Below, in pieces: positions 16,401 to 26,021 of a stretch of DNA of 64,000 nucleotides. The position numbers were made by a program, and so were the translations under genes. The stretch's first letter is position 1. Each line of letters opens with the position of its first letter. The DNA is taken from positions 217,238 to 281,237 of the forward strand of contig DAIOGK010000002.1 in assembly GCA_036745275.1 (NCBI GenBank). The letters are read 5' to 3'. This DNA is from JAIUNP01 sp020161975 (lineage in GTDB: Bacteria > Pseudomonadota > Alphaproteobacteria > Rhizobiales > Beijerinckiaceae). The notes below the pieces were generated by a model that was not told the origin of the DNA, searched no databases, and worked only from the letters and a program-made list of their open reading frames with translations.

Positions 16401-16434
16401 AGCCGTTGTCGGGCGATCCGGCGACGGCTTTTTT
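16401..16434 (+). terminator. Rho-independent terminator after the aldehyde dehydrogenase
   Basis: AGCCGTTGTCGG pairs with CCGGCGACGGCT (two G-U pairs) around a 5-base loop, followed by six T. The remaining bases to 16581 show no gene. Confidence 0.8.
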
Positions 16435-16581
16435 GTGCGCTGTCCACAGACAGGCCCGGCGAACGGCTCGTCCGCATTCCCGCGTTGACAGGCCCGCGCC
16501 GCCGATGCCACTCCTTGCATTCTCGGGGGAGGAAGAGGCCGTCATCGGTCTCACCACAGAGCATTACAACGAGCCATCGCA

Positions 16582-19500
16582 ATGACCATTCTCGCCGGCC
16601 TCCATCATCTCACGCATTACCGTTATGACCGGCCGGTAACCCTGGGCCCCCAGATCATCCGCCTCCGACCGGCGCCGCACAGCCGAACGCGTGTGCTCTC
16701 GCATTCGATCAAGGTTTCGCCGGGGCCGCATTTCGTCAACCACCAGCAGGATGTCTACGGCAACTGGCTGGCCCGCTATGTCTTTCCCGAACCGGTGAAC
16801 GAGTTCCGCATCGAGGTCGATCTTGTCGCGGACATGACCGTCTACAACCCTTTCGATTTCTTCATCGAGGAGGAGGCCGTCAAGTTCCCGTTCCACTACG
16901 CACCGGACATCCGCGACGATCTCGCCGTTTACCGCGCGACGGAACCCGCCGGGCCGCTGCTTCAGGCCTTCATGGCCGATATTCCGCGTGCGGCGGATTC
17001 CACGGTCGACTTCATCGTTGCGCTGAATGCCCGCATCGCGGGCGCCGTCGCCTATACGATCCGTATGGAACCGGGGGTGCAGACGCCCGAAGAGACACTG
17101 AAGCTCGGTTCCGGCTCCTGCCGGGATTCAAGCTGGCTGCTGGTGCAGGTGCTGCGCCAGCTCGGCTTTGCCGCGCGCTTTGTCTCGGGCTACCTCATCC
17201 AGTTGAAGCCGGATCTCAAGGCTCTCGACGGGCCACAGGGCACGGATGTCGATTTCACCGACCTCCATGCCTGGGTCGAGGTGTATCTGCCCGGTGCCGG
17301 CTGGGTCGGCCTTGATCCGACCTCGGGCCTTCTGGCTGGCGAAAGTCACATTCCGCTGGCCGCAACGCCGCACTACCGGAACGCCGCGCCAATTGCCGGC
17401 ATGGCGAGTTTCGCCGAGGTCGACTTCCATTTCAACATGTCTGTGACGCGCTTTGCCGAGCGTCCGCGCATCACCAAACCGTTTTCCGAGGATGCCTGGT
17501 CCGCGCTCGACCGGCTGGGTGAGACAGTCGATGCCGCGCTTGCCGACAACGACGTCCGCCTGACCATGGGCGGTGAGCCGACCTTCATCTCCATCGACGA
17601 TTTCCAGTCGCCCGAATGGAATACCGATGCGGTGGGGCCCACCAAGCGCGGCCTGGCGGACGCGCTGATCCGGCGCCTGCGCGACCGCTTCGCTCCGGCG
17701 GGCTTCCTGCATTATGGACAGGGCAAGTGGTATCCGGGTGAGAGCCTGCCGCGCTGGACCTTCTCGCTTTACTGGCGGCGCGATGGGCAGCCCATCTGGC
17801 AGGATGCCGCGCGCATTGCCGGCGAGGAGCCGCGCAAGGACGCAACGGTGGCGAACGCGCAGAGCCTTGCGACCGGCATCGCCACAGGGTTGGGGCTCGG
17901 CAGTGATTTTGTGCAGGCTGCCTTTGAGGACCCGGCGGAGTGGCTGCAACAGGAAGCAAAACTGCCGGACAATGTGACGCCGACCGCCTCTGAACTCAAG
18001 GATCCCGAAGAGCGGGCGCGCTTTGCGCGGGTGTTCGACCGGGGGCTCGGCAATCCGGTCGCCTTCGTGCTGCCCGTGCAGCGAGCGCAGGCCGCAGACC
18101 GGCGCTGGCGCTCGGAGCACTGGCAGACCCGTCGCGGCCATCTGGTGCTGGCGCCCGGCGACAGCCCCGCCGGGTTCCGCCTGCCGCTGAAATCGCTGCC
18201 GCATGTTCCAGCGGCGAACTATCCCTATGTCCATCCGGCGGATCCGACCGGAATCACCGGACCATTACCAGCGCCGGCGCCGATCACACCCGCCGCAGAC
18301 CAGAGTTTCATTGCCGTAGCTGATGCCGATGGCCCCGGCGCGCAGGACCGGACCGAACAGGTGCTGGCCGCTGACGGGATGAGTGTGCGCACAGCCATTT
18401 CCATCGAGGTGCGCGACGGGCGGCTCTGCGTGTTCATGCCGCCGGTCGAGCGTGTCGAGGATTATCTTGATCTCCTCCGGGTGGTCGAACAGGCGGTCGC
18501 TGACCGGGGTCTTGCCGTCCATATCGAGGGCTATCCGCCGCCGAACGATCCGCGCCTCAATGTCATCCGCGTCGCGCCCGATCCGGGGGTGATCGAGGTC
18601 AACATTCATCCCGCCTCAAGCTGGAAGGATTGCGTGGCCACCACCGAGGCGATCTACGAAGAGGCGCGACAGTGCCGCCTCGGCGCCGACAAGTTCATGA
18701 TCGACGGGCGCCATTGCGGCACGGGCGGCGGCAACCATGTCGTTGTTGGTGGTGCGACGCCGCTCGACAGCCCCTTCCTGCGCCGTCCGGACCTTCTGAA
18801 AAGCCTGATCCTTTGCTGGAACCGGCACCCGAGTCTCTCGTACTTGTTCTCAGGGCTCTTCATCGGCCCGACCAGTCAGGCGCCACGCATTGATGAGGCG
18901 CGACACGACAGCCTTTACGAGCTTGAAATTGCGCTCCGGCAAATTCCGGCCCCCGGTGCGGGCAGCGCGCCGCCCCCGTGGCTGGTCGACCGCCTTCTTC
19001 GCAACCTGCTGGTGGATGTCACGGGCAACACCCATCGCGCCGAGATCTGCATCGACAAGCTCTACTCTCCGGATGGGCCGACCGGACGGCTTGGGCTCGT
19101 CGAATTCCGCGGCTTTGAAATGCCGCCGGATCCCCGGATGAATCTCGCGCAGCAGGTGTTGATCCGTGCCCTGATCGCCCGGTTCTGGAGGGCGCCACTC
19201 GAAGGTGCCCTCACGCGCTGGGGCACGCATCTGCATGATCGCTTCATGCTGCCGGATGTGCTCTGGGCTGATTTTCTCGATGTGCTGGCGGATCTGGAAA
19301 GCCACGGTTTTCCGCTGTTGCCGGAATGGTATCAGGCGCAGTTCGAGTTTCGCTTTCCGGTCTGCGGCGAAGTCACTTATGAGGGCGCGACCCTTGAAGT
19401 TCGGCAGGCGCTGGAGCCGTGGCATGTCCTGGGCGAAACCGGCGCTATCGGCGGCACGGTCCGCTTTGTTGATTCCTCGGTCGAACGGCTCCAGGTGCGG

Positions 19501-19908
19501 CTGACAGCTGCCGATCCGGAGCGCTACCGCATCGCCTGCAACAAGAGGCTGGTGCCGATGACGCGGATGGGGCAGGCTGGCAAAAGCATCGGCGGCGTGC
19601 GTTTCAAGGCCTGGCAGCCGCCAAGCGGCCTCCATCCGGTGTTGGCGGTCGATGCACCGCTGACCTTCGATATCTTCGACAGCTACACGGGGCGGGCGCT
19701 GGGCGGCTGCGTCTACCATGTCGCGCATCCGGGCGGACGGAACTATGAGACCTTTCCGGTCAATTCCAACGAGGCGCAGGCACGGCGCCTTGCCCGCTTC
19801 GAGCCGAACGGGCATACCGTGGGCGCCTACACGCCGGCCGCGACGCGCCCACATCCGGATTTCCCGATGACGCTTGACCTTCGGATGCCTGTCGGCGGGG
19901 TGCCATGA
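16582..19908 (+). CDS. transglutaminase-like protein with DUF2126 domain
   Basis: 1108 residues in two blocks. Residues 1-~330 hold the bacterial transglutaminase N-domain (HHLTHYRYDRPV) and a papain-like core with C180 (GSGSCRDSSW), H229 (DLHAWVEVY) and D245 (GLDPTSGL). The rest is the large DUF2126 domain, with LTMGGEPTFISIDD near 320 and GTGGGNHVVVGG near 720. It has no signal peptide. Its stop overlaps the next start (ATGA). Predictions for this family point to peptide ligation or modification together with the ATP-grasp/alpha-E protein encoded next; no substrate is known. Confidence 0.85.
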   Translation: MTILAGLHHLTHYRYDRPVTLGPQIIRLRPAPHSRTRVLSHSIKVSPGPHFVNHQQDVYGNWLARYVFPEPVNEFRIEVDLVADMTVYNPFDFFIEEEAVKFPFHYAPDIRDDLAVYRATEPAGPLLQAFMADIPRAADSTVDFIVALNARIAGAVAYTIRMEPGVQTPEETLKLGSGSCRDSSWLLVQVLRQLGFAARFVSGYLIQLKPDLKALDGPQGTDVDFTDLHAWVEVYLPGAGWVGLDPTSGLLAGESHIPLAATPHYRNAAPIAGMASFAEVDFHFNMSVTRFAERPRITKPFSEDAWSALDRLGETVDAALADNDVRLTMGGEPTFISIDDFQSPEWNTDAVGPTKRGLADALIRRLRDRFAPAGFLHYGQGKWYPGESLPRWTFSLYWRRDGQPIWQDAARIAGEEPRKDATVANAQSLATGIATGLGLGSDFVQAAFEDPAEWLQQEAKLPDNVTPTASELKDPEERARFARVFDRGLGNPVAFVLPVQRAQAADRRWRSEHWQTRRGHLVLAPGDSPAGFRLPLKSLPHVPAANYPYVHPADPTGITGPLPAPAPITPAADQSFIAVADADGPGAQDRTEQVLAADGMSVRTAISIEVRDGRLCVFMPPVERVEDYLDLLRVVEQAVADRGLAVHIEGYPPPNDPRLNVIRVAPDPGVIEVNIHPASSWKDCVATTEAIYEEARQCRLGADKFMIDGRHCGTGGGNHVVVGGATPLDSPFLRRPDLLKSLILCWNRHPSLSYLFSGLFIGPTSQAPRIDEARHDSLYELEIALRQIPAPGAGSAPPPWLVDRLLRNLLVDVTGNTHRAEICIDKLYSPDGPTGRLGLVEFRGFEMPPDPRMNLAQQVLIRALIARFWRAPLEGALTRWGTHLHDRFMLPDVLWADFLDVLADLESHGFPLLPEWYQAQFEFRFPVCGEVTYEGATLEVRQALEPWHVLGETGAIGGTVRFVDSSVERLQVRLTAADPERYRIACNKRLVPMTRMGQAGKSIGGVRFKAWQPPSGLHPVLAVDAPLTFDIFDSYTGRALGGCVYHVAHPGGRNYETFPVNSNEAQARRLARFEPNGHTVGAYTPAATRPHPDFPMTLDLRMPVGGVP

Positions 19909-22286
19909 CGGCGACCATGGAGACCCAGACGGATTTGCCGCTGATTGCCCATTATCGAACCACCGGCGCCCCCGACGAGATGATCGACGGGAGTGGCGCG
20001 GTGCGTCCGCAATGGCGAGCGCTGCTGACTTATCTCGATGCCCTGCCTTCAGCCGCGCGCGCAGCCTGCTTTGCCCGGGGAGAGCAGTATCTCCGCGATG
20101 CAGGGGTGTTCTATCGCCACTACGGCAAAGGCGATCTGGGGAAACGTGACTGGCCATTGAGCCATATCCCGGTCATTCTGGGTGAAAGCGATTGGGAAGC
20201 CCTGGCCGCCGGGCTGATCCAGCGGGCGGATCTGCTGGAAGCCGTCATGGCGGATGTCTATGGCGACAACAATCTCGTCAAGAGCGGCGATCTGCCGGCA
20301 GAGTTCCTTGCCTCGAACCAGCATTGGCTGCGCCCGCTGGTGGGCGTGCGCCCGCCCTCAGGGCATTTTCTCCATTTCATCGCCATGGATCTGGGGCGCG
20401 GCCCCGACGGGCGCTGGTGGGTGCTTGGCGACCGGACAGAAGCCCCCTCGGGTGCGGGCTTTGCGCTGGAAACACGGGTTGCGACCTCGCGCATCTTCTC
20501 CGACATCTACCGGCAAGCCAATGTGCATCGGCTGGCCGGCTTTTTCAGCGCCTTCAAGGAAGCGCTGACCGGATTGACAGCCCCCGGCACAGACCGGCCC
20601 GGCCTTCTGACCCCCGGACGCTTCAACGACACCTATTACGAACAGGCCTATATCGCCCGGTATCTGGGCCTGCCGCTCCTTGAAGGCGAGGATCTCGAAG
20701 TTGACGGCATCGCGTTGATGGTGCGGACCATCGCCGGCCCCCGCCCCGTCAGCGTCCTCTGGCGGCGCCTTGACAGCGACTGGTGCGACCCGCTCGAACT
20801 CAACGAGCATTCGCATCTCGGCACCCCCGGCCTTGTCGAGGCGATCCGGGCCGGACGGGTCAGCATGGTCAATGCCCTCGGGGCCGGCATTCTGGAAACT
20901 CAGGGCTTTCTTGCCTTCCTGCCGCGCCTTTGCGAACGCCTCACCGGGCAACGCCTGTCCGTTCCGAACGTGGCGACCTGGTGGTGCGGACAGGAGGCAG
21001 AATATCGCTATGTCCGGGACAATGCCGACAGTCTCATCATTTCCCGCGTGACGGCCAACCGCCTGCCGCTTGAGCAGGAAGGACAGGCACTGGACATGCC
21101 GCCTGTGCAGGATCCCGCCTTTCTGCCGTGGCTTGAACGCGAGCGGCATCAGCTGGTCGGGCAGGAAGTGGTCACGCTATCAACGACGCCTGTCTGGCAT
21201 GATGGCGCGCTGGTCGCCCGCCCGATGGTGCTCCGCGTCTTTCTCGCGCGCACGGACGCGGGCTGGCAGGTCATGCCCGGCGGCTTTGCCCGCGTCAGTC
21301 AGAGCCGGGAACCGGGTGGCATCGCCATGCGCAACGGCGCCTCGGTGGCGGATGTCTGGGTTGTCGCAAACCACACCGTGCCCGAACCCAGCCTGTTGAA
21401 GCGGGAGGGGACGGCGTTCATCCGCGCCAATTCAGGATTGCTGCCGGCGCGCGCGGCCGACAATCTCTTCTGGCTCGGGCGCTATGTTGAGCGCAGCGAG
21501 GGTGCTTTACGTCTTCTGCGCGCCTATCATGGGCGTCTGGCCGAAGTCGGTCCCGGCAAAAGTCCATTGCTGACCCGCCTTGAGGCAATTTTTGCGGGCT
21601 ACGGCATCAAGCTTGGGGCTGTTCTGCCGAACGCCGTCAGTAATACCGTCGCATCCGCAGTGTTCAGCGCCAGCAAAATTCGCGACCGTTTCTCGCTGGA
21701 TGGATGGTCGGCGCTGGTCGACCTCCAGTCCTCGATGGCGCAACTGGCGGAGACGATGAAGCCCGGCGATGATGCAGCGCGCGGTATCAGTGTGCTTATC
21801 CGCAAGCTCACGGGATTTTCGGGGCTTGTGAATGACAACATGTACCGGGCATCCGGATGGCACTTCCTCAGATTGGGGCAGGCGGTCGAACGCGCCATCG
21901 CCATGGCCGATCTTCTCGCCGCGCTGACCGGGCCTGCTGCACCGGACGGGGCGCTCGATGTTCTGGTGGAGGTGGGTGACAGTGCGATCACACATCGCCG
22001 ACGCTACGTCGCGATTTCGCGGGCGAGCGTGTGCGACCTTTTGCTGCTCGATGCCCTCAACCCGCGTTCGGTGCTGTTTGAACTCGATCGGATGAACGAG
22101 CACGCGCGCGCGCTTTCGGCGATCGGCCGAGCGGAACCCTCGGCACGGCTTGCCCGGCTTCTGGATGACCTGCGGCAGGACATCGCCGCCCAAAATGCAA
22201 ACGCGATCACGCCCGCATGGCTGTCGAACCTCGGCAGGCGCATTGCATCGCTGTCCGCCCTGGTCAGCGAAGCCTATATCGGCTAG
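19905..22286 (+). CDS. circularly permuted ATP-grasp / alpha-E fusion protein
   Basis: 793 residues. Residues ~80-470 are a circularly permuted type 2 ATP-grasp domain (DVYGDNNLVKSGDLPAEF, GRWWVLGDRTEAPSGAGFAL, VNALGAGILE). From ~515 onward lies the all-helical alpha-E (DUF403) domain, beginning NLFWLGRYVERSEGALRLL. Many bacteria encode the two as separate genes, so this is a fused form. ATP-grasp enzymes make carboxylate-amine bonds, and alpha-E is a constant but uncharacterised partner. The gene is translationally coupled to the transglutaminase genes on both sides (4-base overlap before, 8-base gap after). Confidence 0.85.
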   Translation: MTATMETQTDLPLIAHYRTTGAPDEMIDGSGAVRPQWRALLTYLDALPSAARAACFARGEQYLRDAGVFYRHYGKGDLGKRDWPLSHIPVILGESDWEALAAGLIQRADLLEAVMADVYGDNNLVKSGDLPAEFLASNQHWLRPLVGVRPPSGHFLHFIAMDLGRGPDGRWWVLGDRTEAPSGAGFALETRVATSRIFSDIYRQANVHRLAGFFSAFKEALTGLTAPGTDRPGLLTPGRFNDTYYEQAYIARYLGLPLLEGEDLEVDGIALMVRTIAGPRPVSVLWRRLDSDWCDPLELNEHSHLGTPGLVEAIRAGRVSMVNALGAGILETQGFLAFLPRLCERLTGQRLSVPNVATWWCGQEAEYRYVRDNADSLIISRVTANRLPLEQEGQALDMPPVQDPAFLPWLERERHQLVGQEVVTLSTTPVWHDGALVARPMVLRVFLARTDAGWQVMPGGFARVSQSREPGGIAMRNGASVADVWVVANHTVPEPSLLKREGTAFIRANSGLLPARAADNLFWLGRYVERSEGALRLLRAYHGRLAEVGPGKSPLLTRLEAIFAGYGIKLGAVLPNAVSNTVASAVFSASKIRDRFSLDGWSALVDLQSSMAQLAETMKPGDDAARGISVLIRKLTGFSGLVNDNMYRASGWHFLRLGQAVERAIAMADLLAALTGPAAPDGALDVLVEVGDSAITHRRRYVAISRASVCDLLLLDALNPRSVLFELDRMNEHARALSAIGRAEPSARLARLLDDLRQDIAAQNANAITPAWLSNLGRRIASLSALVSEAYIG

Positions 22287-22294
22287 CCGGCTCC

Positions 22295-23173
22295 ATGCGT
22301 TACGAGATCATCCTCAAGATCGATTACAGCTACGCCCACACGGTTTCGGGCGGTCGGCACCTGCTGCGGGTTGTCCCGCGCTCAATGCCAGGGATGCAGG
22401 ATGTTCGCTCCTTACGGCTTCAGCTTGCTCCCGTGCCGACATCGCAACTGGAGCGGCGGGACTTTTTCGGCAACCTCTGTCAGGCCATCGAATATCAGAC
22501 GGCGCATGAGACGTTCGGCGTTCATCTCATTGCCGATGTGGAGCGGACCTGTCATCCGTGCGGCGCGGATCGCGCGACGCCGTATCATGCCCTCGGACAG
22601 GATCTCGCCGCGATGCAGGATCTTGGGCCGGATTCACCGCTGCATTTTCTCGCCGCCTCCCCGCGTATCCGCGACCTAGGACCGTTCCGGGATTTCGCAC
22701 TGGCGTTGCTGCGGCCCGGCATGACGACCGGAGATGTGATGCTCGCCGTTTCGGAGGCCATTCGCGCCCGGATGGTCTTTGACGACGAGGCGACCGATGT
22801 CGACACCACGCCGCACGATGCTTTCACCAAGGGCCGGGGTGTCTGCCAGGATTATGCGCATATCATGATTGCCTGCCTACGGGTTCTCGGCATTCCTGCG
22901 GCCTATGTCAGCGGCTTCCTGCGCACCATTCCGCCGCCGGGAAGGGAGCGGCTGCCAGGATCGGATGCCATGCATGCCTGGGTCCGCATCTGGTGTGGCT
23001 GCAATGCCGGATGGCAGGAGTATGATCCCACGAACGCACTCGCTGTCGGCAATGACCATGTTCTGGTCGGATATGGCCGGGATTACGCGGATGTCGCGCC
23101 CATCCGGGGCGTGTCGCGGACGGCCGGCAGCCAGCAGGGCAAGCATACGGTCGATGTCATTCCGCGCACATAG
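22295..23173 (+). CDS. transglutaminase-like cysteine protease/ligase
   Basis: 292 residues from ATG 22295. The N-domain starts MRYEIILKIDYSYAHTVSGG. The papain-like triad is C184 (GRGVCQDYAHI), H227 (AMHAWVRIW) and D244 (EYDPTNA). It is the third gene of the transglutaminase/ATP-grasp/alpha-E cluster, 8 bases after the fusion gene. In related clusters this small transglutaminase probably hydrolyses or exchanges the amide bond made by the ATP-grasp enzyme (inference from comparative studies of amidoligases). It is distinct from the larger first gene, which carries DUF2126. Confidence 0.85.
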   Translation: MRYEIILKIDYSYAHTVSGGRHLLRVVPRSMPGMQDVRSLRLQLAPVPTSQLERRDFFGNLCQAIEYQTAHETFGVHLIADVERTCHPCGADRATPYHALGQDLAAMQDLGPDSPLHFLAASPRIRDLGPFRDFALALLRPGMTTGDVMLAVSEAIRARMVFDDEATDVDTTPHDAFTKGRGVCQDYAHIMIACLRVLGIPAAYVSGFLRTIPPPGRERLPGSDAMHAWVRIWCGCNAGWQEYDPTNALAVGNDHVLVGYGRDYADVAPIRGVSRTAGSQQGKHTVDVIPRT

Positions 23174-23213
23174 CGCAGATTCGGCTTTACAAGCGGACGC
23201 CCGGGCGCAATTT

Positions 23214-23224
23214 TTGCATTGCAA
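23214..23224. promoter_or_regulatory. TTGCATTGCAA palindrome upstream of ppc
   Basis: An 11-base perfect palindrome (TTGCA-T-TGCAA), 36 bases before the ppc ATG. Its core TTGCAYTGCA recurs at 60266 upstream of the phasin gene. Possible PhaR-type site (inference). Confidence 0.35.
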
Positions 23225-23259
23225 CATCGATAGTGGAAACCGAGGAGCGCAAGGGAAGT

Positions 23260-26010
23260 ATGAAGGGCAGGACGGAGCGCGTGGTCAACAAGGAGCAGCC
23301 GCTCATCGACGACATCCGGCTGCTTGGCCAGATCCTTGGCGACATCGTGCGCGAGCAGGAAGGCGAGGATGCGTTTGAACTGATCGAGGCCATCCGCAAA
23401 CTCTCGGTCGCCATCAGCCTTGAACAGTCGCAGCCGGCCGCCGAGACCCTCGATATGCTGCTCCGCTCCCTGCCATCCGACCGGGCAGTGAGTGTTTGTC
23501 GCGCCTTCACCTATTTCTCGCATCTCGCCAATATTGCCGAGGATCGCCACCACATCCGCCGGCGCGAGGCCCATGACATCGCCGGCGACCGCCCCCAGGA
23601 CGGCAGCCTTGAGCGCTGTTTTTCCCGGCTGTCGGAAAAGGGCATCATGCCGGAAGCGGCCGTGACGATGCTGGCGGATGCCTGGCTCTCGCCGGTTCTT
23701 ACCGCGCATCCCACCGAGGTTCAGCGCAAGAGTATCCTCGATTCCGAACGTTCGATCGCCGAACTCCTCGCAAGGCGCGGCAGCCTCAGGACGGAAAGGG
23801 ATCGCGCACAGAATCTCAAGAGCCTCAAGGCCCGCGTGTCGCAGCTCTGGCAGACACGTCTGCTGCGGCTTTCCAAGCTCAGTGTCGAGGATGAGATCGA
23901 CAATGCGCTCAGCTACTACCGGACGACATTTCTGAGGGAAATTCCGCGCCTTTATCAGAAGTTGGAGGATTTTACGGGGGTACGCGTCGCGCCGTTCCTG
24001 CGCATGGGGAGTTGGATCGGCGGCGACCGGGATGGCAACCCCTTCGTTGTCGCCGGCACGCTTCGCACCGCATTGACCCGGCAGAGTGAGCTCGTGCTCA
24101 GGCACTATCTGACCGAAGTGCATGAACTGGGTGGCGAGTTGTCGATCTCCGAACGGATAACAGCGCCAACCCCGGAATTGCGGACGCTGGCGGATGCCGC
24201 TTGCGATACCAATACCCACCGCGCCGACGAATTTCACCGGCGCGCGCTGATCGGCATCTATGCCCGCCTTGCCGCCACGCTTCGCGCCCTCACCGGCACT
24301 GAAGCACTGCGCCATGCCGTCACCCCGTCGCGCGCCTATGCAACGCCGGCTGACCTGGTGTCTGACCTCAGGATTATCGAGACAGCGCTGGTCGCCAACC
24401 ATGGTGATGCGCTGGCGGACGAGCGGCTCCGGCCGCTGATCCGCGCCATCGAGGTATTCGGATTCCACCTTGCCACGGTGGATCTGCGGCAAAACTCCGA
24501 CCGGCATGAGGCGGCCGTGGCCGAACTCCTCGCCGTTGCCCGCATTGCGCCGGACTACTCCGCGCTCCCAGAGGCCGACAAATGCGCCGTGCTCATGACT
24601 GCGCTCCGCGATCCGCGCACGCTCAAGGTGCCGCATCTTGCCTATTCAGAACCGACGGAAAGCGAACTTGCAATTTTTGATGCGGCACGGACGCTGCGCG
24701 CCACCTTCGGCGCCGAAGCGATCCGGCACGCCATCATCAGCCACACCGAAAGCGTCAGCGATCTTCTCGAAGTGCTGCTGCTCCAGAAGGAAACCGGGCT
24801 GATGCGCGGGGCGCTGGGGGATGCCAATGCCGCAGCCGCACTGGTGGTCGTACCGCTGTTCGAGACCATCGGCGATCTGCGCGAGGCGGAAACCATCATG
24901 CGCGCATTCTTCGCGCTGCCGGGCATTGCGGCACTGGTGAAAGCCATGGGCAACGAGCAGGAGGTCATGCTCGGCTATTCGGACAGCAACAAAGACGGCG
25001 GGATCTTCACGTCGAACTGGGAACTCTACCGGGCCTCGACCGCGCTCGCCAAACTGTTCTCGACAGAACTCGGTGTGCACCTGCGTCTGTTCCACGGGCG
25101 TGGCGGCACCGTCGGGCGTGGCGGGGGGCCGAGCTATCAGGCCATTCTGGCACAACCGCCGGGCACGGTGACGGGCCAGATCCGGCTGACAGAACAGGGC
25201 GAGGTCATCGCCTCCAAATATGCGAACCCGGACATTGGCCGGCGCAATCTTGAAACGCTGGTTGCCGCGACCATCGAAAAGACACTGCTTTCAACCGACG
25301 AGACGGCGCCGCAGGCGTTTCTCGATGCGGCGGAAGCGCTGTCCGAAGCGTCGACCAAGGCCTATCGCGCCCTCGTTTATGACGATCCACGCTTCACCGA
25401 GTTCTTCTTTGCCGCAACGCCGATTTCGGAAATCGCCGAACTCAACATCGGTTCGCGCCCGGCCTCGCGCAAGGCGAACCGGCGGATCGAGGACCTGCGC
25501 GCCATCCCGTGGTCCTTCTCATGGGGTCAGGCGCGCCTGACCCTTCCGGGCTGGTTCGGCTTCGGCTCAGCCGTTGCCGATTTTCTCGCGCGCCACGGGG
25601 CAGACGGCGAAGCGCTGCTCCAGCGCATGTATGCGGACTGGCCGTTCTTCCACACGCTGCTGTCCAACATGGACATGGTGCTCGCGAAAGCCGACATCAC
25701 GATGTTGCGCCGTTATGCCGCGCTGGTTCAGGATCGGGAACTCGCCGATCGCATCGCCGGCGACATCCGCGCCGAATGGCAGCGGACGACCGATGCGCTC
25801 CAGCGCATCACAGGCACCAGCGACCGACTGGCCGAAAACCCGGCGCTCGCACGGTCCATCCGCCACCGCTTCCCCTATATTGCGCCGCTGAACCACCTGC
25901 AGGTGGAGTTGATCCGGCGCTGGCGCGTGGGACAGCAGGATGAGAAGACCCGGCGGGGTATCCTGATCAGCATCAATGGCATCGCCGCCGGCCTGCGGAA
26001 CACCGGCTGA
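23260..26010 (+). CDS. ppc: phosphoenolpyruvate carboxylase
   Basis: 916 residues. It carboxylates PEP to oxaloacetate to refill the TCA cycle. Family signatures are LTAHPTEVQRKS with the catalytic His, GSWIGGDRDGNPFV, the active-site block MLGYSDSNKDGG, FHGRGGTVGRGGGPS, and IPWSFSWGQARLTLPGW. I chose ATG 23260 because AAGGGAAG lies directly upstream; a GTG at 23233 would add nine residues. It is convergent with the MscS-type gene, leaving 11 bases between stops. Confidence 0.95.
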   Translation: MKGRTERVVNKEQPLIDDIRLLGQILGDIVREQEGEDAFELIEAIRKLSVAISLEQSQPAAETLDMLLRSLPSDRAVSVCRAFTYFSHLANIAEDRHHIRRREAHDIAGDRPQDGSLERCFSRLSEKGIMPEAAVTMLADAWLSPVLTAHPTEVQRKSILDSERSIAELLARRGSLRTERDRAQNLKSLKARVSQLWQTRLLRLSKLSVEDEIDNALSYYRTTFLREIPRLYQKLEDFTGVRVAPFLRMGSWIGGDRDGNPFVVAGTLRTALTRQSELVLRHYLTEVHELGGELSISERITAPTPELRTLADAACDTNTHRADEFHRRALIGIYARLAATLRALTGTEALRHAVTPSRAYATPADLVSDLRIIETALVANHGDALADERLRPLIRAIEVFGFHLATVDLRQNSDRHEAAVAELLAVARIAPDYSALPEADKCAVLMTALRDPRTLKVPHLAYSEPTESELAIFDAARTLRATFGAEAIRHAIISHTESVSDLLEVLLLQKETGLMRGALGDANAAAALVVVPLFETIGDLREAETIMRAFFALPGIAALVKAMGNEQEVMLGYSDSNKDGGIFTSNWELYRASTALAKLFSTELGVHLRLFHGRGGTVGRGGGPSYQAILAQPPGTVTGQIRLTEQGEVIASKYANPDIGRRNLETLVAATIEKTLLSTDETAPQAFLDAAEALSEASTKAYRALVYDDPRFTEFFFAATPISEIAELNIGSRPASRKANRRIEDLRAIPWSFSWGQARLTLPGWFGFGSAVADFLARHGADGEALLQRMYADWPFFHTLLSNMDMVLAKADITMLRRYAALVQDRELADRIAGDIRAEWQRTTDALQRITGTSDRLAENPALARSIRHRFPYIAPLNHLQVELIRRWRVGQQDEKTRRGILISINGIAAGLRNTG

Positions 26011-26021
26011 CGATTGCTCCT

